Source: Chryseobacterium sp. (GTDB taxonomy: Bacteria; Bacteroidota; Bacteroidia; Flavobacteriales; Weeksellaceae). From it: DNA of 64,000 nucleotides. Below, piece after piece: positions 26,584-34,923 of this stretch (positions within the stretch are counted from its first letter, which is position 1; each line of letters begins with the position of its first letter). Position numbers and translations under genes: made by a program. The DNA is taken from contig JAITMC010000002.1 in NCBI GenBank assembly GCA_031277615.1, forward strand, positions 124,001 to 188,000, written 5' to 3'. The notes under the pieces were generated by a model. That model searched no databases. It had not been told where the DNA came from and saw only the letters and a program-made list of their open reading frames with translations.

Positions 26584-26635
26584 GTCATTTAGTAATGATA
26601 TTATTTTAAATTTACAATTCAAAAAATTTATTACT

Positions 26636-27496
26636 ATGAGATGGACAGACGACAGAGGCGGAAACGTTGAAGACCGCCGTGGTTCCGGAGGAGGCGGAGG
26701 TGGAATGATCGTAGGAGGCGGACTCGGAACTTTAATAATAGCAGCCATTGTTTTTTTCCTGGGTGGAGATCCTTCCGGTATCCTGAATTCCGGCAGCGTA
26801 CAGTCTTCCGGCAGTTCCCAGTCGAGAGAACTTACAGCCAATGAAAAAAAGATCGGCGATATGGTAGACATGATGGGAAAATGGAACACCATTACCTGGG
26901 AACAGGTCTTCAGAGAAAATAATATGCAGTATACTGCTCCCAAAATTGTTCTTTTTGAAGAAGCCACCCGTTCCGGATGCGGACCTGCACAGGCTGCAAT
27001 GGGACCTTTTTACTGCCCGGCAGACCAGAAAGTTTATATGGACATGAGTTTCTTCAATGAACTTCAGCAACGGTTCGGGGCACAGGTAACCGAATTTACC
27101 GTAGCCTACGTAATGGCCCATGAAATTGGCCACCACGTGCAAACCTTATTGGGAACAACTCAAAAAGTAGATCAGCTGAGAAGAAGCGGACAGTATTCGG
27201 AAGCACAGATGAACCGGGTTTCTGTAGCCACTGAGCTTCAGGCAGATTTTTATGCCGGAGTCTGGGCGAAAAGAATTGACGAATCCAGAAAAATCCTGGA
27301 ACCCGGAGATATTCAGTCTGCTATTGATGCGGCACAGGCTGTCGGGGATGACAACATCCAGAAAAGATCTCAGGGCTATGTAAACCAGGAAAGCTTTACC
27401 CACGGTTCTTCCGCACAGCGTAAAGAATGGTTTATGAAGGGATATAATACCGGAGACATCAGACAGGGCAATACCTTTGATGAGCTTTTAAAATAA
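26636..27496 (+). CDS. Neutral zinc metallopeptidase (YpfJ family)
   Basis: The 286-residue protein starts MRWTDDRGGNVEDRRG, typical of the family, then a Gly-rich stretch and one membrane segment (about 27-43). The catalytic zinc motif HEIGHH (near residue 162) sits in VMAHEIGHHVQTLLG, with a downstream Glu ligand in ATELQADFYAGVWAKR. The substrate is unknown. It is divergently oriented from the ygiB/ygiC-like operon. Confidence 0.92.
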   Translation: MRWTDDRGGNVEDRRGSGGGGGGMIVGGGLGTLIIAAIVFFLGGDPSGILNSGSVQSSGSSQSRELTANEKKIGDMVDMMGKWNTITWEQVFRENNMQYTAPKIVLFEEATRSGCGPAQAAMGPFYCPADQKVYMDMSFFNELQQRFGAQVTEFTVAYVMAHEIGHHVQTLLGTTQKVDQLRRSGQYSEAQMNRVSVATELQADFYAGVWAKRIDESRKILEPGDIQSAIDAAQAVGDDNIQKRSQGYVNQESFTHGSSAQRKEWFMKGYNTGDIRQGNTFDELLK

Positions 27497-27601
27497 AGAA
27501 GGGAAACCGGAAGAAGGATGATAAAGGTTACGGTTCTGCCCAGAACCGATGATGCTCCTTCAATGCTTTTATGCCGAACCCTTAAAAATATGAAAAGACC
27601 T

Positions 27602-27637
27602 AAAAAAACCTGAAGAGTCAATTCTTCAGGTTTTTTT
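27602..27637. terminator. Bidirectional terminator
   Basis: CCTGAAGA (27609-27616) and TCTTCAGG (27623-27630) pair around a 6-base loop and are flanked by A7 and T7. It serves the convergent metallopeptidase and GLPGLI genes. Confidence 0.85.
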
Positions 27638-27638
27638 A

Positions 27639-28493
27639 TTATTTCAGTTCAATAGGATTGCTGTTTTTCTTCGCTTCTTCTTTCACTCTTTCTTCCATTC
27701 TTTTTCTCATATCCGCCGGATTCTGATTCCCACCGCCCGGACCTCTGCCGCCGCCGGCTCTCATAGGAGCCGAAATTCCGCCGGGACCTCCTCCCTGTGA
27801 CATGAACGATGCCGGATCTGTTCTAAACTTCTCCTGCTGTTTTACAAAATCCGTTCTTTTTACTTTCAGCGTATTTCCAAACTGGTTCAGACTTGGAAAC
27901 TCCGCAATTTTGTAGTTTTTCATCAGATCGAAAGAATAATCTCCCTGGTCATCCTCCACTTTTACGATCAGCCCCGGAAGTCCTCCGAATTTATAAGGTC
28001 CGTCCTGATAAGGTAAATCGGTTGTAAACCAGGCCGTCCATTTTCGTCCTCCAAAGTCCGTTTCCGCTTTCTGCACTTTATACTCTCCTATTTTGGAAGT
28101 TTCAGAAGAGATCTTCCAGTTTAAAGGTCTGTCTTCTTCATAAGAATACATATCTCTTCCAATCCGGTCCTTAAACAGCGTTTTCTGATTGACTTTATCT
28201 TTTTCCACGGAATAACTGATCTGGGTTCTCAGGCTTTCCATCTGATCCCTGTTGATGCTTCCTCTTCCGCCTCCACCCTGAAAGGCCTTCTGCATAATAG
28301 AATCCCTTTTGATCCTGTTTTCAGAGTAAAAAACTGATTTTTCACCTGAGATATCCAGATATGCATTTTCTGTTTTTATTTCGCTTTTATTTCCTGCATC
28401 CGGCTTCATGGTAACCTGATAAACAAACCGGTTGGTTTGGGCAGAAACAGACTGTATCAACAGTGCCAAAGCAATAATGCCTAATTTTTTCAT
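27639..28493 (-). CDS. GLPGLI family exported protein
   Basis: The 284-residue protein has signal peptide MKKLGIIALALLIQSVSAQ and the name-giving motif in YKFGGLPGLIVKVED. The family shows a beta-rich core (DRPLNWKISSETSKIGEYKV, WTAWFTTDLPYQDGPYKF). From about residue 230 a Gly/Arg/Met-rich low-complexity segment (GGGPGGISAPMRAGGGRG) precedes a Lys/Glu tail. Function of the family is unknown; members are often found with metal or TonB-linked genes in Bacteroidota. A TAACTTTG box lies upstream (28532-28539). Confidence 0.88.
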   Translation of the reverse strand: MKKLGIIALALLIQSVSAQTNRFVYQVTMKPDAGNKSEIKTENAYLDISGEKSVFYSENRIKRDSIMQKAFQGGGGRGSINRDQMESLRTQISYSVEKDKVNQKTLFKDRIGRDMYSYEEDRPLNWKISSETSKIGEYKVQKAETDFGGRKWTAWFTTDLPYQDGPYKFGGLPGLIVKVEDDQGDYSFDLMKNYKIAEFPSLNQFGNTLKVKRTDFVKQQEKFRTDPASFMSQGGGPGGISAPMRAGGGRGPGGGNQNPADMRKRMEERVKEEAKKNSNPIELK

Positions 28494-28531
28494 TAGAGAA
28501 TAAATTTATTATTTGGATTTCAAAAAGTTAT

Positions 28532-28539
28532 CAAAGTTA
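28532..28539 (-). promoter_or_regulatory. -7 box for the GLPGLI gene
   Basis: The plus strand reads CAAAGTTA, which is TAACTTTG on the minus strand, matching TAnnTTTG, 39 bases upstream of the ATG. The -33 is not evident. Confidence 0.4.
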
Positions 28540-28602
28540 AGCCATCAATAATAAAAATCGATAAAATAAAAATGCTGATTTTTATTTACTGAATTTTGTT
28601 CG

Positions 28603-28610
28603 TATTTTTG
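28603..28610 (+). promoter_or_regulatory. -7 box of the suf operon
   Basis: TATTTTTG matches TAnnTTTG, 28 bases before sufA. A near -33 (TTTA at 28581-28584) lies 18 bases upstream. Confidence 0.5.
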
Positions 28611-28638
28611 CCTCATTAAATCATTCTAAATAAATACA

Positions 28639-28968
28639 ATGATAAAAGTATCAGATCAAGCAAAAGCAAAAGCCATCCAGCTGATGACAGAAGATGGGTT
28701 CAATGCGGCTGAAGATTATATAAGAGTAGGGGTTAAAAGTGGAGGATGCTCTGGTTTAGAATATGTTTTGGGTTTTGATAATAAGAAAACAGATGCAGAT
28801 CAGGTTTTTGAAGATAACGGAATCCGAATCGTTGTAGACAAAAAGTCGATCCTTTATTTAGCCGGAACAACTCTTGAATATTCAGGAGGACTGAACGGAA
28901 AAGGGTTTGTATTCAACAATCCTAATGCATCCAGAACATGCGGATGCGGTGAGTCATTTAGTCTTTAG
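28639..28968 (+). CDS. sufA: A-type Fe-S cluster carrier (SufA/IscA/HesB family)
   Basis: The 109-residue protein has the three conserved cysteines of A-type carriers: one in KSGGCSGLEYVLG and two in CGCGESF. It accepts Fe-S clusters from the SufBCD scaffold and hands them to apo-proteins in the cytosol. It is the first gene of the suf operon. The 83-base gap to sufB holds short direct repeats. Confidence 0.93.
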   Translation: MIKVSDQAKAKAIQLMTEDGFNAAEDYIRVGVKSGGCSGLEYVLGFDNKKTDADQVFEDNGIRIVVDKKSILYLAGTTLEYSGGLNGKGFVFNNPNASRTCGCGESFSL

Positions 28969-28988
28969 AGAAAAGACATAAGATGCTA

Positions 28989-29041
28989 GGTTACAGGCAA
29001 CGGAAATATAACCGAACCTGAAATCTATAATCTGAAATCTA
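28989..29041 (+). repeat. Direct repeats and hairpin in the sufA-sufB spacer
   Basis: TGAAATCTA occurs at 29019-29027 and 29033-29041 (period 14). GGTTA (28989-28993) can pair with TAACC (29009-29013). The repeat resembles the CAAATCT units bounding the element in front of sufD, so it may be a trace of a related insertion. Confidence 0.4.
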
Positions 29042-29051
29042 AAAAATAATA

Positions 29052-30500
29052 ATGAGTAAATACACTGAAGACGATTTAAGAGTCGATCTAGAAAATAAAA
29101 AATATGAGTTCGGTTGGGAAACGAAGATTGATTATGAAGATTTCCCGATCGGATTGAATGAAGATATCATCCGTGCCATCTCTGCGAAAAAAGAAGAACC
29201 GGAATGGATGACCGAATGGCGTCTGGAATCATTCAGAATCTGGCTTAAAATGACGGAGCCTACCTGGGCCAACATCAAGTATGAAAAGCCGGACTTTCAG
29301 GCCATCCGCTATTACGCCGCTCCGAAAGTAAAACCGGAACTGGCAAGTTTAGATGAAGTAGATCCGGAATTACTGAAAACTTTTGCCAAACTGGGAATCA
29401 ATATTGAAGAACAGAAAAGGCTTTCAGGAGTAGCGGTGGATATTGTAATGGACTCTGTTTCTGTAAAGACCACTTTCCAGGAAACCCTGATGGAAAAAGG
29501 AATTATATTCTGCTCCATTTCTGAAGCCATTAAAAACCATCCTGATCTCGTAAGAAAATACCTCGGAAAAGTTGTTCCGAGAGGAGATAATTTCTATTCA
29601 GCATTAAATTCCGCCGTATTCTCTGACGGAAGCTTCTGCTACATTCCAAAAGGTGTAAAATGCCCGATGGAACTATCCACTTATTTCAGAATCAACCAGG
29701 CAGGAACGGGCCAGTTTGAAAGAACGCTTGTGATTGCAGATGAAGGAAGCTATGTTTCTTACCTTGAAGGGTGTACCGCACCGTCAAGAGATGAAAACCA
29801 GCTTCACGCCGCTGTTGTGGAACTGATTGCGATGGATAATGCCGAGATCAAATATTCTACGGTACAGAACTGGTATCCTGGGAATGAAGAAGGTAAGGGA
29901 GGAGTTTTCAATTTTGTGACCAAGAGAGGTCTTTGTGAGAAAAATGCAAAAATTTCCTGGACGCAGGTTGAAACAGGTTCTGCCGTAACATGGAAGTACC
30001 CTTCATGCATCCTTAAAGGAGACGGATCTATCGGAGAATTCTACTCTATTGCCGTAACCAACAACCACCAGTATGCCGATACCGGAACAAAAATGATCCA
30101 CATCGGAAAAAATACCAGATCAACGATCATTTCAAAAGGAATTTCTGCCGGAAAATCCCAGAATTCATACAGAGGACAGGTAAAAGTAATGCCTTCTGCA
30201 AAAGGAGCCAGAAACTTCTCCCAGTGTGATTCCCTGCTGATGGGTAATGAATGTGGAGCCCACACTTTCCCGTATATTGAGATCAAAGATCCTACGGCTC
30301 AGCTGGAACACGAAGCAACCACTTCAAAAATCGGTGAAGATCAGATCTTCTACTGCAACCAGAGAGGGATTGATACGGAAAGAGCAATTGCCCTGATTGT
30401 GAACGGTTTCAGTAAAGAGGTTTTGAATAAGCTTCCGATGGAATTTGCAATTGAAGCACAAAAACTTCTTGAAATTTCATTAGAAGGATCAGTAGGATAA
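29052..30500 (+). CDS. sufB: Fe-S cluster assembly scaffold protein SufB
   Basis: The 482-residue protein forms the SufBC2D scaffold on which Fe-S clusters are built. The family blocks are [23 protein letters not shown]-type sequence (here [11 protein letters not shown] and [14 protein letters not shown]), [39 protein letters not shown] and [21 protein letters not shown] Cys and Glu in the last two blocks match those involved in cluster assembly in E. coli SufB. Length is normal. Confidence 0.96.
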   Translation: MSKYTEDDLRVDLENKKYEFGWETKIDYEDFPIGLNEDIIRAISAKKEEPEWMTEWRLESFRIWLKMTEPTWANIKYEKPDFQAIRYYAAPKVKPELASLDEVDPELLKTFAKLGINIEEQKRLSGVAVDIVMDSVSVKTTFQETLMEKGIIFCSISEAIKNHPDLVRKYLGKVVPRGDNFYSALNSAVFSDGSFCYIPKGVKCPMELSTYFRINQAGTGQFERTLVIADEGSYVSYLEGCTAPSRDENQLHAAVVELIAMDNAEIKYSTVQNWYPGNEEGKGGVFNFVTKRGLCEKNAKISWTQVETGSAVTWKYPSCILKGDGSIGEFYSIAVTNNHQYADTGTKMIHIGKNTRSTIISKGISAGKSQNSYRGQVKVMPSAKGARNFSQCDSLLMGNECGAHTFPYIEIKDPTAQLEHEATTSKIGEDQIFYCNQRGIDTERAIALIVNGFSKEVLNKLPMEFAIEAQKLLEISLEGSVG

Positions 30501-30506
30501 AAAAAT

Positions 30507-31013
30507 ATGGTAGCTACAGAAAGATTAATTTTAAGAAAACCTGCAAAAGAAGATTTTGAAAAATTCTTTGAAATTAATCATGACCCTGAGACCAATATTC
30601 ATAATCCAGGCGGGCCCATGAGTTTTGAAAAAGCAGAAAGCACATTTGCCAAAATGCTTGATCATTGGGAAACATATCAATTGGGAAGCTGGGTGATAGT
30701 TGAAAAGGAAAGCCCGGAGAATATAATAGGTTTTGGCGGACTTAGCTACAGACTCTACGGAGAAGAAGAAAAATTGAATTTAGGCTATCGTTTTGCTTCC
30801 CAGGCATGGGGGAAAGGATACGCCACAGAATTCACAAAGAAAGCTATCGATTTTGGGTTGAATGAAGACGATAAAGAAGAAATATTCGCTATTGTCCGTC
30901 CCGGCAATATAGCTTCTGTTAAAGTATTGGAAAAGGCAGGTATGACCAGAATCGGAACCTTAAATGATGTTCCTGGTCAACCTGAAAGTTTAGTATATAG
31001 AATTCAAAAATAA
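30507..31013 (+). CDS. GNAT acetyltransferase (RimJ/RimL-like) inserted in the suf operon
   Basis: The 168-residue protein begins TERLILRKPAKEDFEKFF, the typical start of ribosomal-protein-Ser/Ala-type GNATs. It has NIIGFGGLSYRLYGEEEKL and the acetyl-CoA loop region LGYRFASQAWGKGYATEFTK, then NIASVKVLEKAGMTRIGT. It likely acetylates an amine of a protein or small molecule; the substrate is unknown. It sits 6 bases after sufB and 18 before sufC, on the same strand, so it is carried on the suf transcript. It is not part of the known Suf machinery. Confidence 0.9.
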   Translation: MVATERLILRKPAKEDFEKFFEINHDPETNIHNPGGPMSFEKAESTFAKMLDHWETYQLGSWVIVEKESPENIIGFGGLSYRLYGEEEKLNLGYRFASQAWGKGYATEFTKKAIDFGLNEDDKEEIFAIVRPGNIASVKVLEKAGMTRIGTLNDVPGQPESLVYRIQK

Positions 31014-31031
31014 TTTGTTTAAGCAAATAAA

Positions 31032-31775
31032 ATGTTAGAAATTAAAAACCTTCACGCCAGAATTGAAGATGGCGCAGAAATATTAAAAGGAATTAACCTT
31101 GAAATAAAACCAGGAGAAGTTCACGCGATCATGGGGCCAAACGGAGCTGGTAAGTCTACCCTTTCTTCTGTAATCGCAGGAAAAGAGGACTACGAAGTAA
31201 CAGGTGGGGAGATTCTTTTTGAAGGAGAAGACATCAATGAAGATGCTCCTGAAGAAAGAGCCCACAAAGGAATTTTCCTTTCGTTCCAGTACCCTGTGGA
31301 AATTCCGGGTGTTTCTGTAACGAACTTTATCAAAGCTGCGTTAAATGAAACCAGAAAAGCCAACGGACTGGAAGATATGCCGGCAAAAGAAATGCTTGCT
31401 CTGATCCGCGAAAAATCTGAAAAACTGGGTATTAAGAAAGATTTTCTTTCGAGATCGCTTAATGAAGGATTCTCAGGAGGTGAAAAGAAAAGAAATGAAA
31501 TCTTCCAGATGATGATGCTTAATCCTAAGCTGGCTATTCTTGATGAAACGGATTCCGGATTGGATATTGATGCTTTAAGAATTGTTGCAGACGGCGTAAA
31601 CCACTTTAAAAATGAAGGAAATGCAGTTCTTCTGATTACCCACTATCAGAGATTGCTTAACTATATCCAGCCTGACTTTGTTCACGTTTTAGCGGATGGT
31701 AAAATCATCAAAACCGGGGATAAATCTTTAGCTTTAGAGCTAGAAGAAAAAGGCTACGACTGGCTTCTGAATTAA
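31032..31775 (+). CDS. sufC: Fe-S cluster assembly ATPase SufC
   Basis: The 247-residue ABC-type ATPase has Walker [13 protein letters not shown], the Q-loop region [14 protein letters not shown], signature [14 protein letters not shown] and Walker [17 protein letters not shown] followed by the His switch [10 protein letters not shown]. It drives conformational change of SufBD. Length and motifs are typical. It is followed after the stop by the inverted-repeat element at 31774-32221. Confidence 0.96.
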   Translation: MLEIKNLHARIEDGAEILKGINLEIKPGEVHAIMGPNGAGKSTLSSVIAGKEDYEVTGGEILFEGEDINEDAPEERAHKGIFLSFQYPVEIPGVSVTNFIKAALNETRKANGLEDMPAKEMLALIREKSEKLGIKKDFLSRSLNEGFSGGEKKRNEIFQMMMLNPKLAILDETDSGLDIDALRIVADGVNHFKNEGNAVLLITHYQRLLNYIQPDFVHVLADGKIIKTGDKSLALELEEKGYDWLLN

Positions 31776-31802
31776 TTTGAAATTTGAGATTTGAAATTAT
31801 GG
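31774..31802 (+). repeat. Left terminal inverted repeat
   Basis: The 29-base repeat, built from ATTTGA(A/G) units, ends in ATTATGG and contains the ATG of the four-helix-bundle gene. It begins on the last bases of the sufC stop codon. Confidence 0.65.
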
Positions 31803-32221
31803 CAACAATAAATAATTTTGAGGATTTGGACATATGGAAAAAATCCAGAGAATTATGCCAAAAAATTTTCATCTCAGTAATACAAAATTCAAATTGAAGT
31901 CAAAATATTAAAAATCAAATCGACCGTTCATCTGCTTCTGTCATGGATAATATTGCAGAAGGTTTTGAAAGGGAAGGAAATAAAGAGTTTATTAATTTTT
32001 TATCTATGTCAAAAGGGTCATGTGGTGAGGTAAGATCTCAGTTGATCAGAGCATTTGATAGAAATTTTATTAACGAAAATGAATTTAATGATTTGAAAAA
32101 AGATTATGCGGATTTATCAAAAATGATTTCAGGTTTTATAAGATACTTAAAAACTATCGAACATAATGGGAATAAATTTAACGTCCATAATTTCAAATCT
32201 CAAATCTCAAATTTCAAATAA
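31799..32221 (+). pseudogene. Four-helix-bundle (23S rRNA intervening-sequence type) protein gene, interrupted
   Basis: From ATG 31799 the frame gives an N-terminus typical of the family (MATINNFEDLDIWKKSRELC) but meets TGA at codon 33 (31895-31897). The same frame is then open to 32221 and encodes the core: [38 protein letters not shown] and [14 protein letters not shown]. Comparing the sequence around the stop with the usual family pattern suggests two compensating small indels (the +1 frame reads a plausible Leu-Lys-Ser-Lys-Tyr) rather than one base change; this is inference. An internal ATG at 31943 could still give a 92-residue product. It is likely decayed but recently so. Confidence 0.68.
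32185..32221 (-). repeat. Right terminal inverted repeat
   Basis: This is the reverse complement of the left repeat with one extra 7-base unit. It encodes the last codons and stop of the four-helix-bundle frame and ends 3 bases before the sufD start. Confidence 0.65.
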
Positions 32222-32224
32222 ACA

Positions 32225-33532
32225 ATGAGTTTAAAAGAACAAATTATAGAGAACCATAATGAATTTTTGGAGACGCTGCGTCACAGATTTCTGGATGAAA
32301 GCAGAAAAGAAGCTCTTCAGAAGTTCGAAAACCTAGGTTTTCCGACTAAAAAAGACGAAGAATATAAATATACCAGCTTAAAAGAGATCACGGAAAAAAA
32401 TTATAATTTTTTCCCTAAAGAAAGTCATAATATCACCAGGGAACAGCTCGACCAGCTGCATTTGGGTGAGGAACATTTTGACTGGATTGTTTTTGTGAAC
32501 GGAAAACTTCATAAAGAACTTTCAAAGGTTTCTATTGAGAATGTGGAATTCCTTTCATTCAATTATGCATTGAATGATGATAAACATAAAGAAGTTTTTG
32601 AAACGTACTTCAATACAATCGCGTCCAAAGACAGTGCTTTCACGAACTTAAATCTTGCTTACTGCAAATATGGCTTCTTCCTAAAAGTGCCTAAAAATGT
32701 AGTAATTGAAAAACCGATCCATGTTTTCTACCTATCGCAGAATCAGGAGGAAAACACCTTCTACAATACCAGAAACTTACTGATCGTAGAAGAAGGGGCT
32801 AAAGTTGAAGTGATTGAAAGTCATCATAATTTTGACAGCACATATGTCCTGACCAATTCAGTTACCGAGATCTTTACGTATCCCAATGCAAAGGCTGACT
32901 GGCATAAGCTTCAGAATGACAACAATACATCTTATCTTATTGACCATACTTTTGCCAGACAGGAAAAAGACAGCTTAACGACGGTAAATACTTTCTCTTT
33001 TGGAGGGAAACTGGTAAGAAACAATCTGGATTTTATCCATAACGGACAAAATATCAATTCTTTCATGAACGGAATCACCATCATCGGAAAAGATCAGTTG
33101 GTAGATCACCATACAGCCGTTCACCATAACTTCCCGAATTGCGAAAGTTATCAGAACTATAAAGGTATTTTTGATGGTAATGCTCATGGAGTATTCAACG
33201 GGAAAGTTTTTGTAGATAAAATTGCCCAGAAAACCAATGCTTACCAGCAGAATAACAATGTATTGCTGAGCGAAGGAGCGACCATCGATACAAAACCTCA
33301 GCTGGAGATCTTTGCAGATGATGTGAAATGTTCCCATGGCTGTACTGTAGGACAGCTGAACGAAGATGCCATGTTCTATCTGAGAGCCAGAGGGATTTCT
33401 AAAAAAGAAGCCCGCGCTCTTCTTCTGTATGCTTTCGCTAATGATGCCATGCAGAATATTGATATTGAACCTCTTAAAGAAAAAATTTCTAAACTCTTAG
33501 CTGAAAAGCTGGAGGTAGATATAGAATTCTAA
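32225..33532 (+). CDS. sufD: Fe-S cluster assembly protein SufD
   Basis: The 435-residue SufB paralogue completes the SufBC2D complex. N-terminal helices (KKDEEYKYTSLKEI) are followed by the right-handed beta-helix with family blocks LIVEEGAKVEVIESH, LVDHHTAVHHNFPNCES, GIFDGNAHGVFNGKVFVD and CSHGCTVGQLNEDAMFYLRA. The last block includes the conserved His/Cys region. The start ATG is at 32225, 3 bases after the inserted element, whose right repeat may therefore affect sufD translation. sufS and sufE do not follow; a terminator does. Confidence 0.95.
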   Translation: MSLKEQIIENHNEFLETLRHRFLDESRKEALQKFENLGFPTKKDEEYKYTSLKEITEKNYNFFPKESHNITREQLDQLHLGEEHFDWIVFVNGKLHKELSKVSIENVEFLSFNYALNDDKHKEVFETYFNTIASKDSAFTNLNLAYCKYGFFLKVPKNVVIEKPIHVFYLSQNQEENTFYNTRNLLIVEEGAKVEVIESHHNFDSTYVLTNSVTEIFTYPNAKADWHKLQNDNNTSYLIDHTFARQEKDSLTTVNTFSFGGKLVRNNLDFIHNGQNINSFMNGITIIGKDQLVDHHTAVHHNFPNCESYQNYKGIFDGNAHGVFNGKVFVDKIAQKTNAYQQNNNVLLSEGATIDTKPQLEIFADDVKCSHGCTVGQLNEDAMFYLRARGISKKEARALLLYAFANDAMQNIDIEPLKEKISKLLAEKLEVDIEF

Positions 33533-33552
33533 TACTTATACAATTGATCCAT

Positions 33553-33582
33553 AAAAAAGCACTTCGTCTGAAGTGCTTTTTT
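33553..33582 (+). terminator. Terminator of the suf operon
   Basis: AAAAAAGCACTTC and GAAGTGCTTTTTT form a 13-base perfect stem with a GTCT loop. It lies 20 bases after sufD. Confidence 0.87.
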
Positions 33583-33651
33583 ATATTGAATCTGATTTTA
33601 GACGAAGAAAATGAAAAGGCTGCAAGCTTAATGAACGGACGCTGTAAGCAA

Positions 33652-33773
33652 CTTTAGCAATCATTAATAGCAATGGTATAAACTATTGAAGCCAGATAAT
33701 CACTTATCATTTTACGGCTGCCTGAACCTCCATCTTCCATCACCCATCATCAAACTTCTCCGAAGCAGAAATT
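33652..33773 (-). repeat. Copy of a degenerate dispersed intergenic repeat
   Basis: On the minus strand this ~120-base stretch has AGTTTG, then GATGGAAGATGGAGG (33741-33727), then ATTGCTATTAA (33674-33664). The same three blocks in the same order occur on the plus strand at 43079-43195. It lies between the 3' ends of sufD and the DUF3078 gene. Confidence 0.5.
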
Positions 33774-33774
33774 C

Positions 33775-34698
33775 TTATTTTTTTTGCCAGGACTGATTAT
33801 CCTTATTATCTGAACGTTTTTTACCGTTCTCAAAATTATAGGCAAACCCAACGCCAAGTGTTTGCTTCAGCTGTGTTTTCCGAATCTGGTTGTGATCATA
33901 CAAAAGATCAAGGGTAATGTTGGTAGAAACAAACTTATTGATCTTCATATTAAGAATCCCGCTATATCCTAAAACCAGTCTTTCCGGATGGTCAAGATAA
34001 TTGGAAAATACGGATGCTGTATTCACCAGGTTCATATTCTCCATAATTTTCACCTTATAAATCGCTGTTCCCAGGAAACCGAACTGGAATAATGAAGAAT
34101 CTCCGTCATTTTTAAGGCCATAAGTCCCTGCCGTCTGAAGGCCTTTATCCAAAACAAAGGTCCAACGGGCATTGGCAGGACGTAAAGTCATGGTAAAATT
34201 ATCGTTGGGACGATAAGTAACCCCTGCTCCCATATTAAGATATCCCGGCGCCATAAAGTTTGAAATTTTCTTGGCATCAGGATTATTTCCGTCTTCGTAA
34301 CCTCCTGCAAACTGCGTCTGGAGGCTTACCCCACCTGAGATATACCAGTTTTTGGCAAACTCACGCCCATAATTGGTAGAAAGATTGATGACATCCTGGG
34401 TTTTTCTTGTTCCGACTCCCTTGGTATTGTTTTGCCCGTACCCTAAAATAATAATGTTTTCCCAAAGGTCCTTTCCTTTTTCATAGGTCAGGTTATAGTT
34501 TACACCGGCAAGCCATCCTACGTTGTTGGCTCCACCTCCTACCCAGTTGGAAAAGGCAGCCTGATTAAGCATTAAAGTATGCTGTCCCTGGATAGACCAG
34601 GCTTTTACGGTATCGGATACCGGAGCTTCTGTTGTGGCTTCCTGAGCCATGGCGCCGACCCCGAAAGACAGGAAAGCAGCCCATAAAATTTTTTTCAT
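33775..34698 (-). CDS. DUF3078 outer-surface protein, copy 1
   Basis: The 307-residue protein starts at ATG 34698 (signal MKKILWAAFLSFGVGAMAQ); an upstream in-frame ATG at 34755 would add 19 hydrophobic residues and overrun the probable promoter. The body is beta-rich with family stretches LNQAAFSNWVGGGANNVGWL, KTQDVINLSTNYGREF, ARWTFVLDK and DLLYDHNQIRKTQLKQTLGV. Strand alternation suggests a small outer-membrane beta-barrel. It is about three-quarters identical by eye to the next gene, so the pair is a tandem duplication. Function is unknown. Confidence 0.88.
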   Translation of the reverse strand: MKKILWAAFLSFGVGAMAQEATTEAPVSDTVKAWSIQGQHTLMLNQAAFSNWVGGGANNVGWLAGVNYNLTYEKGKDLWENIIILGYGQNNTKGVGTRKTQDVINLSTNYGREFAKNWYISGGVSLQTQFAGGYEDGNNPDAKKISNFMAPGYLNMGAGVTYRPNDNFTMTLRPANARWTFVLDKGLQTAGTYGLKNDGDSSLFQFGFLGTAIYKVKIMENMNLVNTASVFSNYLDHPERLVLGYSGILNMKINKFVSTNITLDLLYDHNQIRKTQLKQTLGVGFAYNFENGKKRSDNKDNQSWQKK

Positions 34699-34716
34699 AA
34701 TTAAGATTTTTCGATA

Positions 34717-34724
34717 CAAAAATA
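34717..34724 (-). promoter_or_regulatory. -7 box for DUF3078 copy 1
   Basis: The minus strand reads TATTTTTG, 18 bases upstream of the ATG. The -33 is degenerate compared with copy 2. Confidence 0.45.
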
Positions 34725-34874
34725 TACATATAATTTTTGTTAAAAAACTAATCACCCTGATTTGAAATACAAAACTGTTATTTAATACATTGAAATTCTG
34801 TAAAATACCTCAAAAAATGATTAAAAAAAACTCTGTAAACTTATCTCAACTTAAAACTCGTTAACTACAGACCC

Positions 34875-34908
34875 AAAAAAAGTGCTCCGGTTCCGAAGCA
34901 CTTTTTTT
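34875..34908 (-). terminator. Terminator of DUF3078 copy 2
   Basis: A 16-base stem (A7 plus GTGCTCCGG against CCGAAGCAC plus T7, one mismatch) with a very small loop. On the minus strand it is followed by a T run, 15 bases after the stop of the gene at 34924. Confidence 0.82.
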
Positions 34909-34923
34909 CTGTATAAACTATTT

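Larger units (their letters stand above)
31774..32221 (+). mobile_element. Inverted-repeat-bounded element with four-helix-bundle gene (IVS-like)
   Basis: A 448-base block sits between sufC and sufD. Its left end (31774-31802) begins AATTTGAAATTTGAGATTTG and ends GAAATTATGG. Its right end (32185-32221) begins CCATAATTTCAAATCTCAAA, the reverse complement of the left end with one additional 7-base ATTTGAG unit. The gene's start codon lies in the left repeat and its stop codon in the right one. Genes of this family are known from intervening sequences in bacterial 23S rRNA, which are likewise bounded by complementary ends. The block appears to be a small insertion that leaves the suf reading frames intact. 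Confidence 0.65.
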
